Below are positions 6,924 through 15,868 of a DNA stretch of 15,868 bases, in pieces (position 1 is the stretch's first letter; each line of letters starts with the position of its first letter). Source of the DNA: Burkholderiales bacterium (GTDB taxonomy: Bacteria > Pseudomonadota > Gammaproteobacteria > Burkholderiales > Burkholderiaceae_D); assembly GCA_005800405.1 (NCBI GenBank), contig SYFN01000154.1:1-15868 (forward strand). The letters run 5' to 3'. The notes under the pieces are model-generated. The model worked only from the letters and a program-made list of their open reading frames with translations. It did not search any database and was not told the DNA's origin. Made by a program: the position numbers and the translations under genes.

Positions 6924-8414
6924 ATGAGTCAATACGACAAATCATTGGTCTGGTTTCGCCGCGACCTGCGCAATGTTGATCATGCAGCCCTGCACCACGC
7001 GCTGAAAAGCAGTCGCAGTGTGTACTGTACTTTCATTTTTGATAATGACATCCTTGATCCTCTGCTGGAACACGGCAAGCTGGATAGACGCGTCGCCTTC
7101 CTGCATGCGAGCCTGATCGAGCTTGATGCCGCCTTGCGAGCACAGGGTGGCGGGCTGATCGTGCGCCATGCGCGCGCAGAAACAGCGATACCTGCGCTGG
7201 CGGCCGAGCTGGGCGTTGACGCTGTTTTCATCAATCATGATTATGAGCCGGCGGCAGTGGCACGCGATCAGGCCGTCGCTATCGAGCTGAAAAAAAGGGG
7301 CTGCGATCTGCTGAGCAGCAAAGATCAGGTGATTCATGAAAAAAACGAGGTGTTGTCTCAGATGGGCAAGCCGATGTCTGTCTTTACCCCCTACAAGAAT
7401 GCGTGGCTGAAAAAATTCCAGCTACCCTCAGGCGGATTCGATTTGTGTTTGCTGGATGCCTTTGATTGCACACCAAACGCATCGCAATTCGCACCGCCGC
7501 CCGCCGGCAGCATACCGACACTGGCCGAGATGGGTTTCGACACCTGCGATCTGGCAGCACTCCACATACGCCCCGGTATGCGGGGCGCACAAGCCTTGCT
7601 TGATGATTTTCTGCCGCGCTTGCAGCACTACGGGGTTGCGCGCGATTTCCCAGCGGTGAAAGGTCCTTCGTACCTGTCGGTGCATCTGCGATTTGGCACA
7701 GTATCGATACGGGCACTGGCACGCCATGCAATGCAGGCGATTCAAGCCGGCACCGGTGGCGATGGCGCTTCAGTGTGGCTGTCAGAACTAGTCTGGCGAG
7801 ATTTTTATTTCATGATTCTGCATCACCATCCGCATGTGACTGAGCGCGCGTTCAAACCGGATTACGATCGCATCGACTGGGAAGAAGGTCAGAAAGCCGA
7901 TGCCAACTTTGCTGCCTGGTGTGAAGGTCGCACTGGCTATCCCCTAGTAGACGCAGCCATGAACCAACTGAACCAGACTGGCTACCTGCATAATCGTCTG
8001 CGTATGGTGACTGCCTGCTTCCTGATCAAGGATCTGGGTATTGACTGGCGACGCGGCGAGGCCTATTTTGCCCGTCAACTGAATGATTTCGATTTGTCCG
8101 CCAACAACGGTGGCTGGCAATGGGCTGCCTCATCCGGCTGCGATGCGCAGCCCTATTTCCGGATTTTCAATCCCATCACGCAATCGGAAAAATTTGACGC
8201 AGAAGGTAAATTCATCAAGCGCTATCTGCCGCAACTGGCGAAACTGGATCGTAAACAAATTCACGCACCCTGGCTGGTGCCTGAACTCTTGTTAAGTAGT
8301 GCAGGGATCAAGCTGGGCAAAGATTATCCGGCACCCATCGTTGCGCATGATGAAGCACGCAAGCGAACGCTGGAGCGCTACGCGGTGGTAAAAAAAATAA
8401 ATCGCTATCTGTGA
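6924..8414 (+). CDS. phrB: Deoxyribodipyrimidine photolyase (class I CPD photolyase)
   Basis: Repairs UV-induced cyclobutane pyrimidine dimers using blue light, FAD and an antenna cofactor. The 496-residue protein follows E. coli PhrB closely. The N-terminal alpha/beta antenna domain starts LVWFRRDLR (8-16). The FAD domain has LSVHLRFGTVS (251-261), WLSELVWRDFY (285-295), GYPLVDAAMNQL (338-349), TGYLHNRLRM (352-361), NDFDLSANNGGWQWAAS (387-403) and YFRIFNP (411-417). The electron-transfer tryptophans are present (W332, W375, W398). The N-N-G-G-W-Q-W segment is typical of CPD photolyases rather than cryptochromes. The gene is alone on the plus strand, divergent from yqgE and convergent with the patatin gene (8 bases apart). 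No clear ribosome binding site precedes the ATG; the start fits the conserved N-terminus. Confidence 0.96.
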   Translation: MSQYDKSLVWFRRDLRNVDHAALHHALKSSRSVYCTFIFDNDILDPLLEHGKLDRRVAFLHASLIELDAALRAQGGGLIVRHARAETAIPALAAELGVDAVFINHDYEPAAVARDQAVAIELKKRGCDLLSSKDQVIHEKNEVLSQMGKPMSVFTPYKNAWLKKFQLPSGGFDLCLLDAFDCTPNASQFAPPPAGSIPTLAEMGFDTCDLAALHIRPGMRGAQALLDDFLPRLQHYGVARDFPAVKGPSYLSVHLRFGTVSIRALARHAMQAIQAGTGGDGASVWLSELVWRDFYFMILHHHPHVTERAFKPDYDRIDWEEGQKADANFAAWCEGRTGYPLVDAAMNQLNQTGYLHNRLRMVTACFLIKDLGIDWRRGEAYFARQLNDFDLSANNGGWQWAASSGCDAQPYFRIFNPITQSEKFDAEGKFIKRYLPQLAKLDRKQIHAPWLVPELLLSSAGIKLGKDYPAPIVAHDEARKRTLERYAVVKKINRYL

Positions 8415-8422
8415 CTCTCTGA

Positions 8423-9628
8423 CTACTGCGCCGCCCTGGTCACTGCCCGCGTGTGCTGGGTGAGATCATACTGCGTTGCCCCCGCGTCTTGCCCGGCCCG
8501 TTTCAGCCACTCGGGATGCATCAGTGTATCGCGCAGATCGGGCCGTCCGGCCTCCCAGCGCTCGAGCACGGATGCTCGAGAAAATTCATAATCCAGTGAT
8601 TTTCGCTCATAGAGTCCGGGCCGATAAATCAGGTGCGCCAAATCGATAGGAGCGGCACGGGCGAACTCACCAAGATGTCGAACCTCGGGATCATTTTTCA
8701 AATTTTTAGGGAGCTTTGCAATCAAATCACAAATCGCGCGTCGCGTATTGGTCATTTCCGCCACCATGTTACTGGTGTAACGTGTACGACTCGAATAGAG
8801 AATTTCTTTCTGACGTTTGAGAACTTCATCGAAATTTTTAGGTAGCGCACCACGTGCGCTGAAAAGATCCACCTGGAATATCAGCAGGGATTCGGATTTT
8901 TCGTGCAAATCCAGCACCTGCTGTAAAGGCGTGTTGGACAAGATACCGCCATCCCACCAAGCCTCATCATCAATGATCACGGGTGGGAATGACGGTGGCA
9001 GCGCGCCACTGGCCATGATGTGCTCGGGTCCGATACGGCATTGCGTACTGTCAAAATAATGGGAATTGCCTGTTCTGACATTAACCGTTCCCAGTGAGAG
9101 CCGTATCGATCCGCTGTTGATCAAATCAAAGTCAATCAGTGTTTCCAGTGTCTTGCGCAAAGGTGCGGTGTCGTAAAGACTGAGCGCTGCTGGCGTACCT
9201 TCGGGTTGAAATGGTGGCGGCGGCAAGCGGGGCTGATAAAAACCGGGAATGCCTAACAAGGCAGCGTGCCAGGCGCTCCATTGGTTGAAAGCAAATCGAG
9301 GCTCGGTCGCTTCCGTCATGGCGCGCAGCCAGGGCATCATGGGGCTCGCATCCGAGAACTGAGGCAATCCGGAGGACACCTGATCCCAGAACGCCAAGAG
9401 CCGCTCGACGCGCCGCTCCGGTGGATTGCCCGCAATGATGGCGCCATTGATGGCACCAATCGAAACACCCACAATCCAGTCAGGTTGGAAAACCGTGTCG
9501 GACAATTCCTCGAATGCACCGGCCTGATACGCACCCAGCGCACCACCTCCCTGCAATACCAGCGCAATTCGATCATGCGGACGATTCATGCCGGTGGTGC
9601 TGCGATCGGTGACCCAAGCAATTTTCAA
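8423..9628 (-). CDS. Patatin-like phospholipase
   Basis: Serine lipid hydrolase of the patatin family with a Ser-Asp dyad. The 401-residue protein shows the oxyanion loop LQGGGALGAY (25-34), the nucleophile elbow GVSIG (54-58, S56) and the catalytic DGG (226-228, D226). The C-terminal 110 residues (after about 290) match the extra domain often found on bacterial patatins of this type (DUF3734-like, from memory). I see no signal peptide, so it may be cytoplasmic or exported by another route. The start is a TTG: GGAGG at 9634-9638 lies five bases before it, and the next ATG (codon 14) has no such site. The gene begins 58 bases after the end of the chpA pseudogene on the same strand. Its substrate cannot be told from sequence. 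Confidence 0.92.
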   Translation of the reverse strand: MKIAWVTDRSTTGMNRPHDRIALVLQGGGALGAYQAGAFEELSDTVFQPDWIVGVSIGAINGAIIAGNPPERRVERLLAFWDQVSSGLPQFSDASPMMPWLRAMTEATEPRFAFNQWSAWHAALLGIPGFYQPRLPPPPFQPEGTPAALSLYDTAPLRKTLETLIDFDLINSGSIRLSLGTVNVRTGNSHYFDSTQCRIGPEHIMASGALPPSFPPVIIDDEAWWDGGILSNTPLQQVLDLHEKSESLLIFQVDLFSARGALPKNFDEVLKRQKEILYSSRTRYTSNMVAEMTNTRRAICDLIAKLPKNLKNDPEVRHLGEFARAAPIDLAHLIYRPGLYERKSLDYEFSRASVLERWEAGRPDLRDTLMHPEWLKRAGQDAGATQYDLTQHTRAVTRAAQ

Positions 9629-9633
9629 TTTTG

Positions 9634-9638
9634 CCTCC
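9634..9638 (-). promoter_or_regulatory. Shine-Dalgarno deciding the TTG start of the patatin gene
   Basis: The minus strand reads GGAGG-CAAAA-TTG, a full Shine-Dalgarno at five-base spacing. It is the best ribosome binding site in the window and favours the TTG at 9628 over the internal ATG 39 bases downstream. Confidence 0.75.
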
Positions 9639-9686
9639 GACAGGGGATGTTGAACGATATTTTTTTAATGTTGCTGGATCTCTGCT

Positions 9687-12600
9687 TTATGCGATGAGCA
9701 GCTTATCTGCAGTAGGCATCGCTCCAAGCCATTGTGTCAACAAACCTAATAATTCTTTGTCAACAAAGGCCTGCCAAGGTAGGCAGTGGCGCCTAGCTGC
9801 ATCGCATGCTCACGGTGCCGCTTGGCGGTGCGAGAGGTGATCATCGCGACCGGAAGCGCGTCCCAGCGTTGGTCATCACGCTAGGCCGTGAGCCGTTCGA
9901 AACCATCCATCCGTGGCATTTCTATGTCCAGAAGGACAGCGGCGGGCGCGTTCATGCGCAACTGTTCCAGAGCATCAAGGCCGTCTCTGGCCAATAGAAC
10001 CGCATAGCCATGGCGTTCCAGGAGTCGCTGACTCGCACGCCGCACTGTGATTGAGTCATCAACAACCAGAATTTGCGGTGCTTGATGTGTACTGGCCTGT
10101 GCTGGGTTCACACTCGCCCAATGGTCAGCATGTGCGGCCATGAATTCCGGCAAGGGCAAGGGATTGATGATCAGCGTGATGCTGCCATCCCCCAGCACCG
10201 TGGCACCAGCAATACCCGGCACTTTGGCCAACTGCGGGCCAAGATTCTTGACCACCACTTCACGATGACCGAGCACGTTATCTAGCTCGATTGCCAAATA
10301 CCGATCAAGCTGGCGCAGCACAGCGACGGGTATGCGCGTTACCGTCTCTTGCCCCGAGATCGGCTGACCCAACAGCGTCGACAGCCGATGCAGAGGAATA
10401 TGGCGGCCCTGCCATTCCAGCTCGCCAGCGGCGCGTGCCTTGGCAAGCTCTGCAAACGAGAGCTGCAGCATGTGTTGCACCAGCGTTGCAGGTAACGCGA
10501 CTTCGCGTGGGCCCGCCGTCACCAGCACCACCTGCATGGTCGCCAGCGTCAACGGCAAACTGAAAATGAAACGCGTACCATCACCTCGTTCGCTCAACAC
10601 CTTGAGATGACCACCGAACCCAATGACAGCTGCTCGCACTACATCCATGCCAATGCCACGCCCGGATAGTTCAGTGACCTTATTTGCCGTCAAAAATCCC
10701 GGTTCGAAAATCAACTCTGCCAATACAGCCTCATCGACTTGCGCCTCTGATGCAATTAGCCCTGCAGTAATCGTACGTTCGCGGATACGCGCATAATCGA
10801 GCCCGCGCCCATCATCACTCATTTGCAGCTGCAAAATATTGCCTTGCTGGGTTAAATCCATCCGTACTCGTCCTGTCGCCGGCTTGCCCAGCGATAGTCG
10901 CTCCACTGTGGTTTCGATACCATGGGCGACAGCATTACGAATCAGATGCTCGAGAGGGCCTGTGATGCGATCCAGTACGCCACGATCTACCTCAAGATTA
11001 CCGCCTTCGATCTCCATGACTACATCACAATCTTTTTCACGAGCAGCTTGACACAGCAAGTGCTGCAGTCGTCCGCTCAGACTGGCAAAGGGTAGTGTGC
11101 GAACGCGCCGTAAATCGGCCTGCAGTGCTCGCGCATGGCGTGCCTGCGCAGTGACAGCAAGCGATGCATTGTCCAACTGACGCAAGAGCGTGCGCTGAAG
11201 GCTGCTGATCTCGACAATGCTCTCACTCATCATGCGCGTGAGCTCATGCAATCGTGTATACCGATCAAATCCAAGCGGATCAAATTTCGCTACATTGCTT
11301 GGCGCAAATCCAGAGGCAATACGCGACTCTGCCTGAATTTCGAGCTCGCGTAATTTTGCGCGCAAACGTGCGAGGTTATCTGACAGATCATTCACCGATT
11401 GTCTTTGCAGCTGCAATTCGCTTGTCATGCGAGAACTGCCGACCAGCAGCTCCGCGCCCGTCGTCGTGATCCGATCCAAGAATTCTGCACGAACCCGTCG
11501 CTGCAAAGTCTGGGGTGTTTTTTCTGGTGCAGCTGCAATATCTTGATGGGGACGTGCAGCATCATGCATGTCTGTACCGACGTTTGCTGGTTTCATATCG
11601 GTCCTTTCACCGTTCGCCAAAGACGGCAATGGCGGCGTAGTGACCATCACGAAAGGTTGCAGCAATTGATCCAGTGTCGTCTCCAGGACACGTAATGAGA
11701 CTGCATCCGGTGAAAACTGTTGCGAGAGCTCTGCGACAGTTTGCTCCATCTTGTGGACCTCATCACCGAGCCTGATCTCACTGGCCATCCTTGCACTGCC
11801 TTTGAGGGTATGCAGATTACGCAGCATCTGCGCAGGCGCCTCAGGGTCTGATGGCTCGGCAATCCAGACTCGCAATTGTTGATCAAGCTGGGGCATGAGG
11901 TCGGCAGCTTCTTCCACAAAGATGTCATGCAGCTAATCGTGCACGGGATCTCGAGCCTTATTCGCCGATGCACTGAATGCAGGCGATTTTGTTTCGGGCG
12001 GTGTGCCCGGATCGGAATGATCTTTGCCGGGCAGTAGCAGCTGCTGATGTTCAGGGAAAGTCACTTGACCCTCGGTCGTCTCCGGCATGTGCGTCTGCTG
12101 CCGTAAGAGGGAAAGCTCGGTATCGTCCTCCTGCGGATAATCGACATCAGACCCGGGGTCGGATGCCGCCAGCGACAACGCGAGCAGCTGCTCAAGAATT
12201 GCAGGCGCAGTCTGCGGCATAAGGCCGGAGGATAAATCGGCGTGCATTTGTTCGAGCGTCACCAATGCTTTTTGCAAAATTGACTGGACCGGCTCTGCCA
12301 TTTGCCCATCACCTGCACGCATGCCGGTGAAAATGGCTTCCATGGCCATTGCCAACTGCCGTATCTCCGACAAGCCTACCGTCGCAGAGCAACCAGCAAG
12401 GGCATAGGCCGCGTGAGCCGCAGATTCCCAATGAACATCCTGGCTGTTCGACGCTGCATGAAGCCAGTCCCACAGCTGCAGCAAACGCGCCTTTGCCTCA
12501 TCAAGAAAAATGGCATACAGATTATGGCGAGTATCAAAGGCCGGACGAGTTGCCGGATTTTGATCATGGATACCTGGTGATGGCACCATCTCATCGGGCA

Positions 12601-14251
12601 GGTAGCTATCTTCGATGTCATGAGTACGCGGTATGCCCGCTAGCGCCGCGGACAGACGAACAAAATTCTGTGCAAAGACATCGCGATGATAAAGATCATT
12701 ATCGCTATCCGTATCGATAACGATCGACGGGAGTTGCGCGCGGATCTCGTGCAGCGATGCGAGCAAAGCCGGCTCCCCCAATAATGTCAGCGCTGCACCG
12801 ACCTCTAGGAGACGATGATCGATGCCAGCAAGTATGGTTTCTCGCTCCGATGCTGTATGCGCCTCATCTATCAGGCGTTAAATTTACCGCTCAGCCACAG
12901 CCAGATTGTCGATCAGCGCATCTGTCAGCGACAGCAGTGCCGCAGGTATTTGCAGCGCGATGCCCATGGTACGGAAGCTGCGCCAGCCGGGACTGTCGGT
13001 GTTGTTACCGATGGAATCCAAATGCGCCGCAATCCGCTGTGCGATGGGCTGACGATACTTCAATCGAGTCAGCGAGCCCATGAGTTCCTGCAGACTGAGC
13101 AGGCAGGCTGCGATTACAAGCACTTGTGCGGGATGAACCTGATGCACAGACAGTCTTTCTTGCAAGCGGGACAGGGCGCTTGTCACGCAAGTGATCTGCG
13201 GAATACGGTGTGCCAATCGAATCAAATGATCCAACTGTGCAGGCTTAGGCAAAGCAGCCGTGCCGGGCGTATCCAGCAAGGCAATCAGCGATTGGATTTC
13301 ATCGCCTACAGAAGTAGTGGCAATCGAATCGACGGTTGCCCTCGGGGACGCAGCAGCTTGTGTTGACGAAAGCTGATTACAGAGATCAAAAGCTTGTGCG
13401 ATGCACGCTGATTCTGCCGTCTGCGAATTGGCAGTGACAATCATGAATAAGGCTTCCCGCACCAGCGCTGACGGCACCGGAGGTAATTCTGTAGATCCGA
13501 TGTGGCGGATCACACGCCCTATCGCCGCCAGTATTTTTTTTGGTAGCACAATATCACTGGTCTTGTCTTCCGTAATCAATCTGGTTGCGGCATGCAGTAC
13601 CAGCCAGTGAGTCTTTTCCGACACAGCCTGCGCACACAACGCAAGTGCTGCGATAACGTGTGTTATGCGCTGTGCCGCTTGCAGAGCTTCCTCGGGTAGG
13701 TCGGAACGCAAAAACTGCAATAGTACGCACTCGAATTCACCCCGAAAATCTGTCATCCGGACTTGCTCTTCAGGTATGGCAAGCGAAGGCAGCATCCCAT
13801 GATCGACCTGCAGCGAGAACATGGCAGACGGATGAGCATTCCCCGTACGATCCCACGCGGCGAGTGCATCCCAGCATGGCAAGAGGTTCGATATAGGTAT
13901 ACAACCCTGTGTCGGCATACCCTGCATCACTTCAGTCAAGAGAGCGAATGTCCGGTTCAGCGTGCCGGCAAGCTCAGCGGGAAAGGACATGGTATTTTCT
14001 GAGTGCTTCACAACGAGCCGGAGTGATAGCGAAGCGATTGCCGCAAGACTGTCAGCACCCGCCATCGTGAATGCAGCTTCGACTTGTCACATTAGTTTCG
14101 TCATGGAAGCCAGTGCTGTCGGTGCATCTGCACTCGCGATCGTCACCTGATGCACCTGCTGCTCCAGCTGGCGCAAGGAAATTGTAAGCTCATGACAAAG
14201 CGGCAGTAGGCAATCGGCCGCCGTCAAACTTGCGGGCGCAGGCGTGTTCAT
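9687..14251 (-). pseudogene. chpA: chpA/pilL, type IV pilus chemosensory hybrid histidine kinase, inactivated
   Basis: The intact product would be a CheA-like kinase of about 1520 residues controlling type IV pilus twitching. Counting codons from ATG 14251, the frame holds TGA at codon 55 (14089-14087), TAA at 456 (12886-12884), TAA at 458 (12880-12878), TAG at 773 (11935-11933) and TAG at 1457 (9883-9881). Family-like sequence continues in the same frame across each. Near 9765 one base appears lost; in the shifted frame VDKELLGLLTQWL continues to TAA 9689-9687. Domains in order: an all-alpha N-terminal region (1-455), an HPt-like domain whose phospho-His position is Tyr (codon 616), an HPt with HTLKGSARMA (His 814), the CheA kinase core (HLIRNAVAHGIE, DDGRG, GRGIGMD), a CheW-like domain and a receiver (VVDDS, DIEMPRMDGF). 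No fragment has its own ribosome binding site. It follows pilJ by 28 bases. Confidence 0.9.
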
Positions 14252-14279
14252 CCGTTAATTTCAGGAAGAATCAAATGAT

Positions 14280-15726
14280 TCAGGCAGCGATGCGAAAACG
14301 TGCGATTGCACGTTCAAGTTCGGATGCCAGCTCAGCGAGGCCCTGCACCGACGAGGCAGTTTGCTGGGTACCATGCCGCGTATGCTCGGTCACTGTCAAA
14401 ATGCTGTCGATATTACGCGCCACGCGATCGGCAAGCCTTGCCTGAGCCACTGCGGAGGCCGAAATACCGCGAATCAGTTCAGCCAGATGATGAGAAATAC
14501 GACGTATGTCTGCAAGCGCATGGCCGGCGGCATCAGACAAACGCATTCCCTCCACCACCCCTTGAGTAGATCGCTCCATTGCAGCAACGGCTTCTTGGGC
14601 ATCGGCTTGCACGGTCTTGACCAACGTGCTGATCTGGCGGACGGCATCGCCGCAGCACTCGACCAATCGCTGAACTTCCTCGGCAACCACGGCAAAATCC
14701 CGACCCGCTTCACCTGCAGACGCAGCCTGTATCGCCGCATTCAATGCGAGCACATGGGTCTGCTCGGTGATATCGGAAATCAACTCGGTAATGTCGCCAA
14801 TTTCCAGCGAAGAGTCGCCAAGGCGTTTGATGCGCTTGGCAGTTTCCTGTATCTGTTCGCGTAACTGCTGCGTGACGCGAATTGCATTTTGTACCGCGCT
14901 CTCGCCCTGTTCGGTAGCGCTCACCGAGGACTGAGCCACATCGGCTGATTCACTGGCGGCACGCGAGACCTAGTGAATCTGTGCTGTCATCTGCAAAACC
15001 GCCTCACCGGTCTGCTGAATTTCATTCGACTGACGTGCCGCAAGCGCTAATAATTCGCTGGAAATATTCTGCACAGTGCCGCAGGATTTTCCTACCTGCT
15101 GCGCGGTGTGGCTGACTCGTGCCAGCAGATTGCGCAGCTCTTCGAGCGTGAGATTGACCGAGTCGGCGATTGCGCCGGTAATGTCTTCCGACACGGTGGT
15201 ACGAATCGCCAGGGTACCCTCGGCCACCTCCTGAAGCTCATTCATCAACCTGAGAATAGCCGCCTGATTTTGCTGATTGATAGAGCGCGCTGCTTCTTCT
15301 TCCTGTATCGCTTTGCGGCGCCGCTGCTCGGCTTGCACGCGACGTGATTCGGCTTCAGCGGTGCGCTGCCGGCTGTCATGCAGCAGCAACAGTCCGAGGG
15401 TAAGTGCACAAATCAGGGATAACACCGCAGCCGTACCCAATGCCCAATGCGTCCAGTTACCTTCGCTCTCCTGCGCTCGATAAGCCTGCTGCAACTCCAG
15501 CAAACGCTCGCGCAGTGGCTCGTTGTCAGCGAATATCTGCCGCTCCGCCTGTTTGGCTACGATGAAATTTTTCAAATTACCGAGGATGCCGGCGAGCTCG
15601 CGACGGTAGTTTGCAAAGACGGTCTGAAGTTCTTGCAGACGCGCTCGCGCATCCGGGTTGGCAAGCGCCGGCAGCCGCAAGACCGCACTACCCTCCAAAA
15701 ATCCAGTCATGGTGTCTTGAAAGGTA
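14280..15726 (-). pseudogene. pilJ: pilJ, type IV pilus methyl-accepting chemoreceptor, 5'-truncated and interrupted
   Basis: PilJ is the membrane receptor feeding ChpA. Homology begins at NTFQDTMTGFLEGSAVLR, in the second periplasmic helical module. It continues through TM2 (about 15378-15446, WALGTAAVLSLICALTLG) and a HAMP-like linker with NQAAILRLMNELQEVAEG and SEDITGAIADS, then into the signalling hairpin. An in-frame TAG at 14972-14970 sits between QMTAQIH and VSRAASESADVA; P. aeruginosa PilJ has IDQVSANASES here, as I recall it, so the lost residue was probably Gln. The hairpin tip reads EQTHVLALNAAIQ...AGRDFAVVAEEVQRLVECC, with N-to-H, G-to-D, A-to-V and R-to-C changes in a nearly invariant region. 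TM1 and the first sensor module are absent: homology stops at the tandem repeat beginning at 15727. The frame happens to stay open through the repeat to the window edge. Confidence 0.88.
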
Positions 15727-15838
15727 TTAGGGAAGCGCTGATTTATTCCCCGAAGGCCTTCCCGTAACGCAGTTGTTCTTTTAGGGAAGCGCTGATTTAT
15801 TCCCCGAAGGCCTTCCCGTAACGCAGTTGTTCTTTTAG
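15727..15838. mobile_element. 54-bp tandem repeat with TTAG junctions, probable end of an IS5-type insertion in pilJ
   Basis: Two identical 54-bp units (15727-15780 and 15781-15834) are followed by a third TTAG (15835-15838). Each unit is TTAG plus 50 bases starting GGAAGCGCTGATTTATTC and ending GTTGTTCTT, with the palindrome GAAGGCCTTC in the middle. PilJ homology ends exactly here. IS5-family elements duplicate a YTAR tetranucleotide and begin GGAAG (from family knowledge), and TTAG-GGAAG fits that. The pilJ side reads CTAATACC, compatible with an original D-T-N-T-F codon stretch holding CTAA. Positions 15839-15868 show nothing recognisable. The alternative is a simple in-frame duplication (18 codons, KRTTALREGLRGINQRFP), but that peptide does not look like PilJ. 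Confidence 0.6.
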
Positions 15839-15868
15839 AATTACGTCTACGCCCCCTGCTAGCGAGAC

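Noticed and set aside
9735..9767. Direct repeat TGTCAACAAA twice, giving two minus-strand TTGACA boxes
   Set aside because: Once the chpA frameshift is recognised, this is coding sequence for the receiver C-terminus; no -10 box fits at the right distance, so a promoter is not supported.
11933..14065. Three separate chemotaxis genes with their own starts (14065, 12781, 11917)
   Set aside because: All lie in the same frame, conserved sequence runs across the stops, and none of the ATG, TTG or GTG starts has a ribosome binding site.
9881..14089. Stop-codon recoding or readthrough as the explanation for chpA
   Set aside because: TGA, TAA and TAG all occur in one gene along with a frameshift, while the neighbouring genes terminate normally; decay is simpler.

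Overview
The window looks like a chromosomal segment of a betaproteobacterium, most likely in Burkholderiales or a close relative. This rests on gene content and order: a pyrimidine cluster pyrR-pyrB-pyrC' led by yqgE and ruvX and followed by a plsC-like acyltransferase, next to a Pseudomonas-type pil/chp chemosensory locus. The protein sequences also resemble betaproteobacterial members as far as I can recall them. DNA is moderately GC-rich by eye. I see no tRNA, rRNA, CRISPR array or prophage.

Layout. Positions 1-885 (minus) hold most of rfbB (dTDP-glucose 4,6-dehydratase), whose 3' end lies outside. A 284-base divergent gap leads to apaH (1170-1988, plus). A convergent gap of about 200 bases, rich in inverted repeats, separates apaH from a compact minus-strand operon: yqgE (6803-6141), ruvX, pyrR, pyrB, pyrC' and plsC (ending at 2193). 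Its pyr genes overlap or nearly abut. A class I DNA photolyase gene (6924-8414, plus) diverges from it and converges with a patatin-like phospholipase gene (9628-8423, minus).

Positions 9687-15868 are the unusual part. They hold the type IV pilus (twitching) chemosensory receptor gene pilJ and the giant histidine-kinase gene chpA/pilL, both on the minus strand and both broken. The chpA frame can be followed from 14251 to 9687 through five in-frame nonsense codons (TGA, TAA, TAA, TAG, TAG) and one single-base frameshift near 9765. After that shift the expected C-terminus reappears and ends at TAA 9689-9687. pilJ has an in-frame TAG at 14972-14970 and damaged residues in the signalling tip. Its upstream homology stops at a 54-bp tandem repeat (15727-15834) that begins TTAG-GGAAGCGC, which looks like the end of an IS5-type insertion with its 4-bp target. 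The single-copy housekeeping genes in the same window are open, so the decay is confined to the pilus-control locus.

How the genes work together. pyrR-pyrB-pyrC' serve the aspartate transcarbamoylase step of pyrimidine synthesis. The pyrC' product has lost most dihydroorotase metal ligands and should be a structural partner of PyrB. RuvX is linked to 16S rRNA maturation, the plsC-like product and the patatin to lipid metabolism, RfbB to dTDP-sugars for surface polysaccharide, ApaH to Ap4A breakdown and photolyase to UV repair. Loss of PilJ/ChpA predicts loss or rewiring of type IV pilus control.
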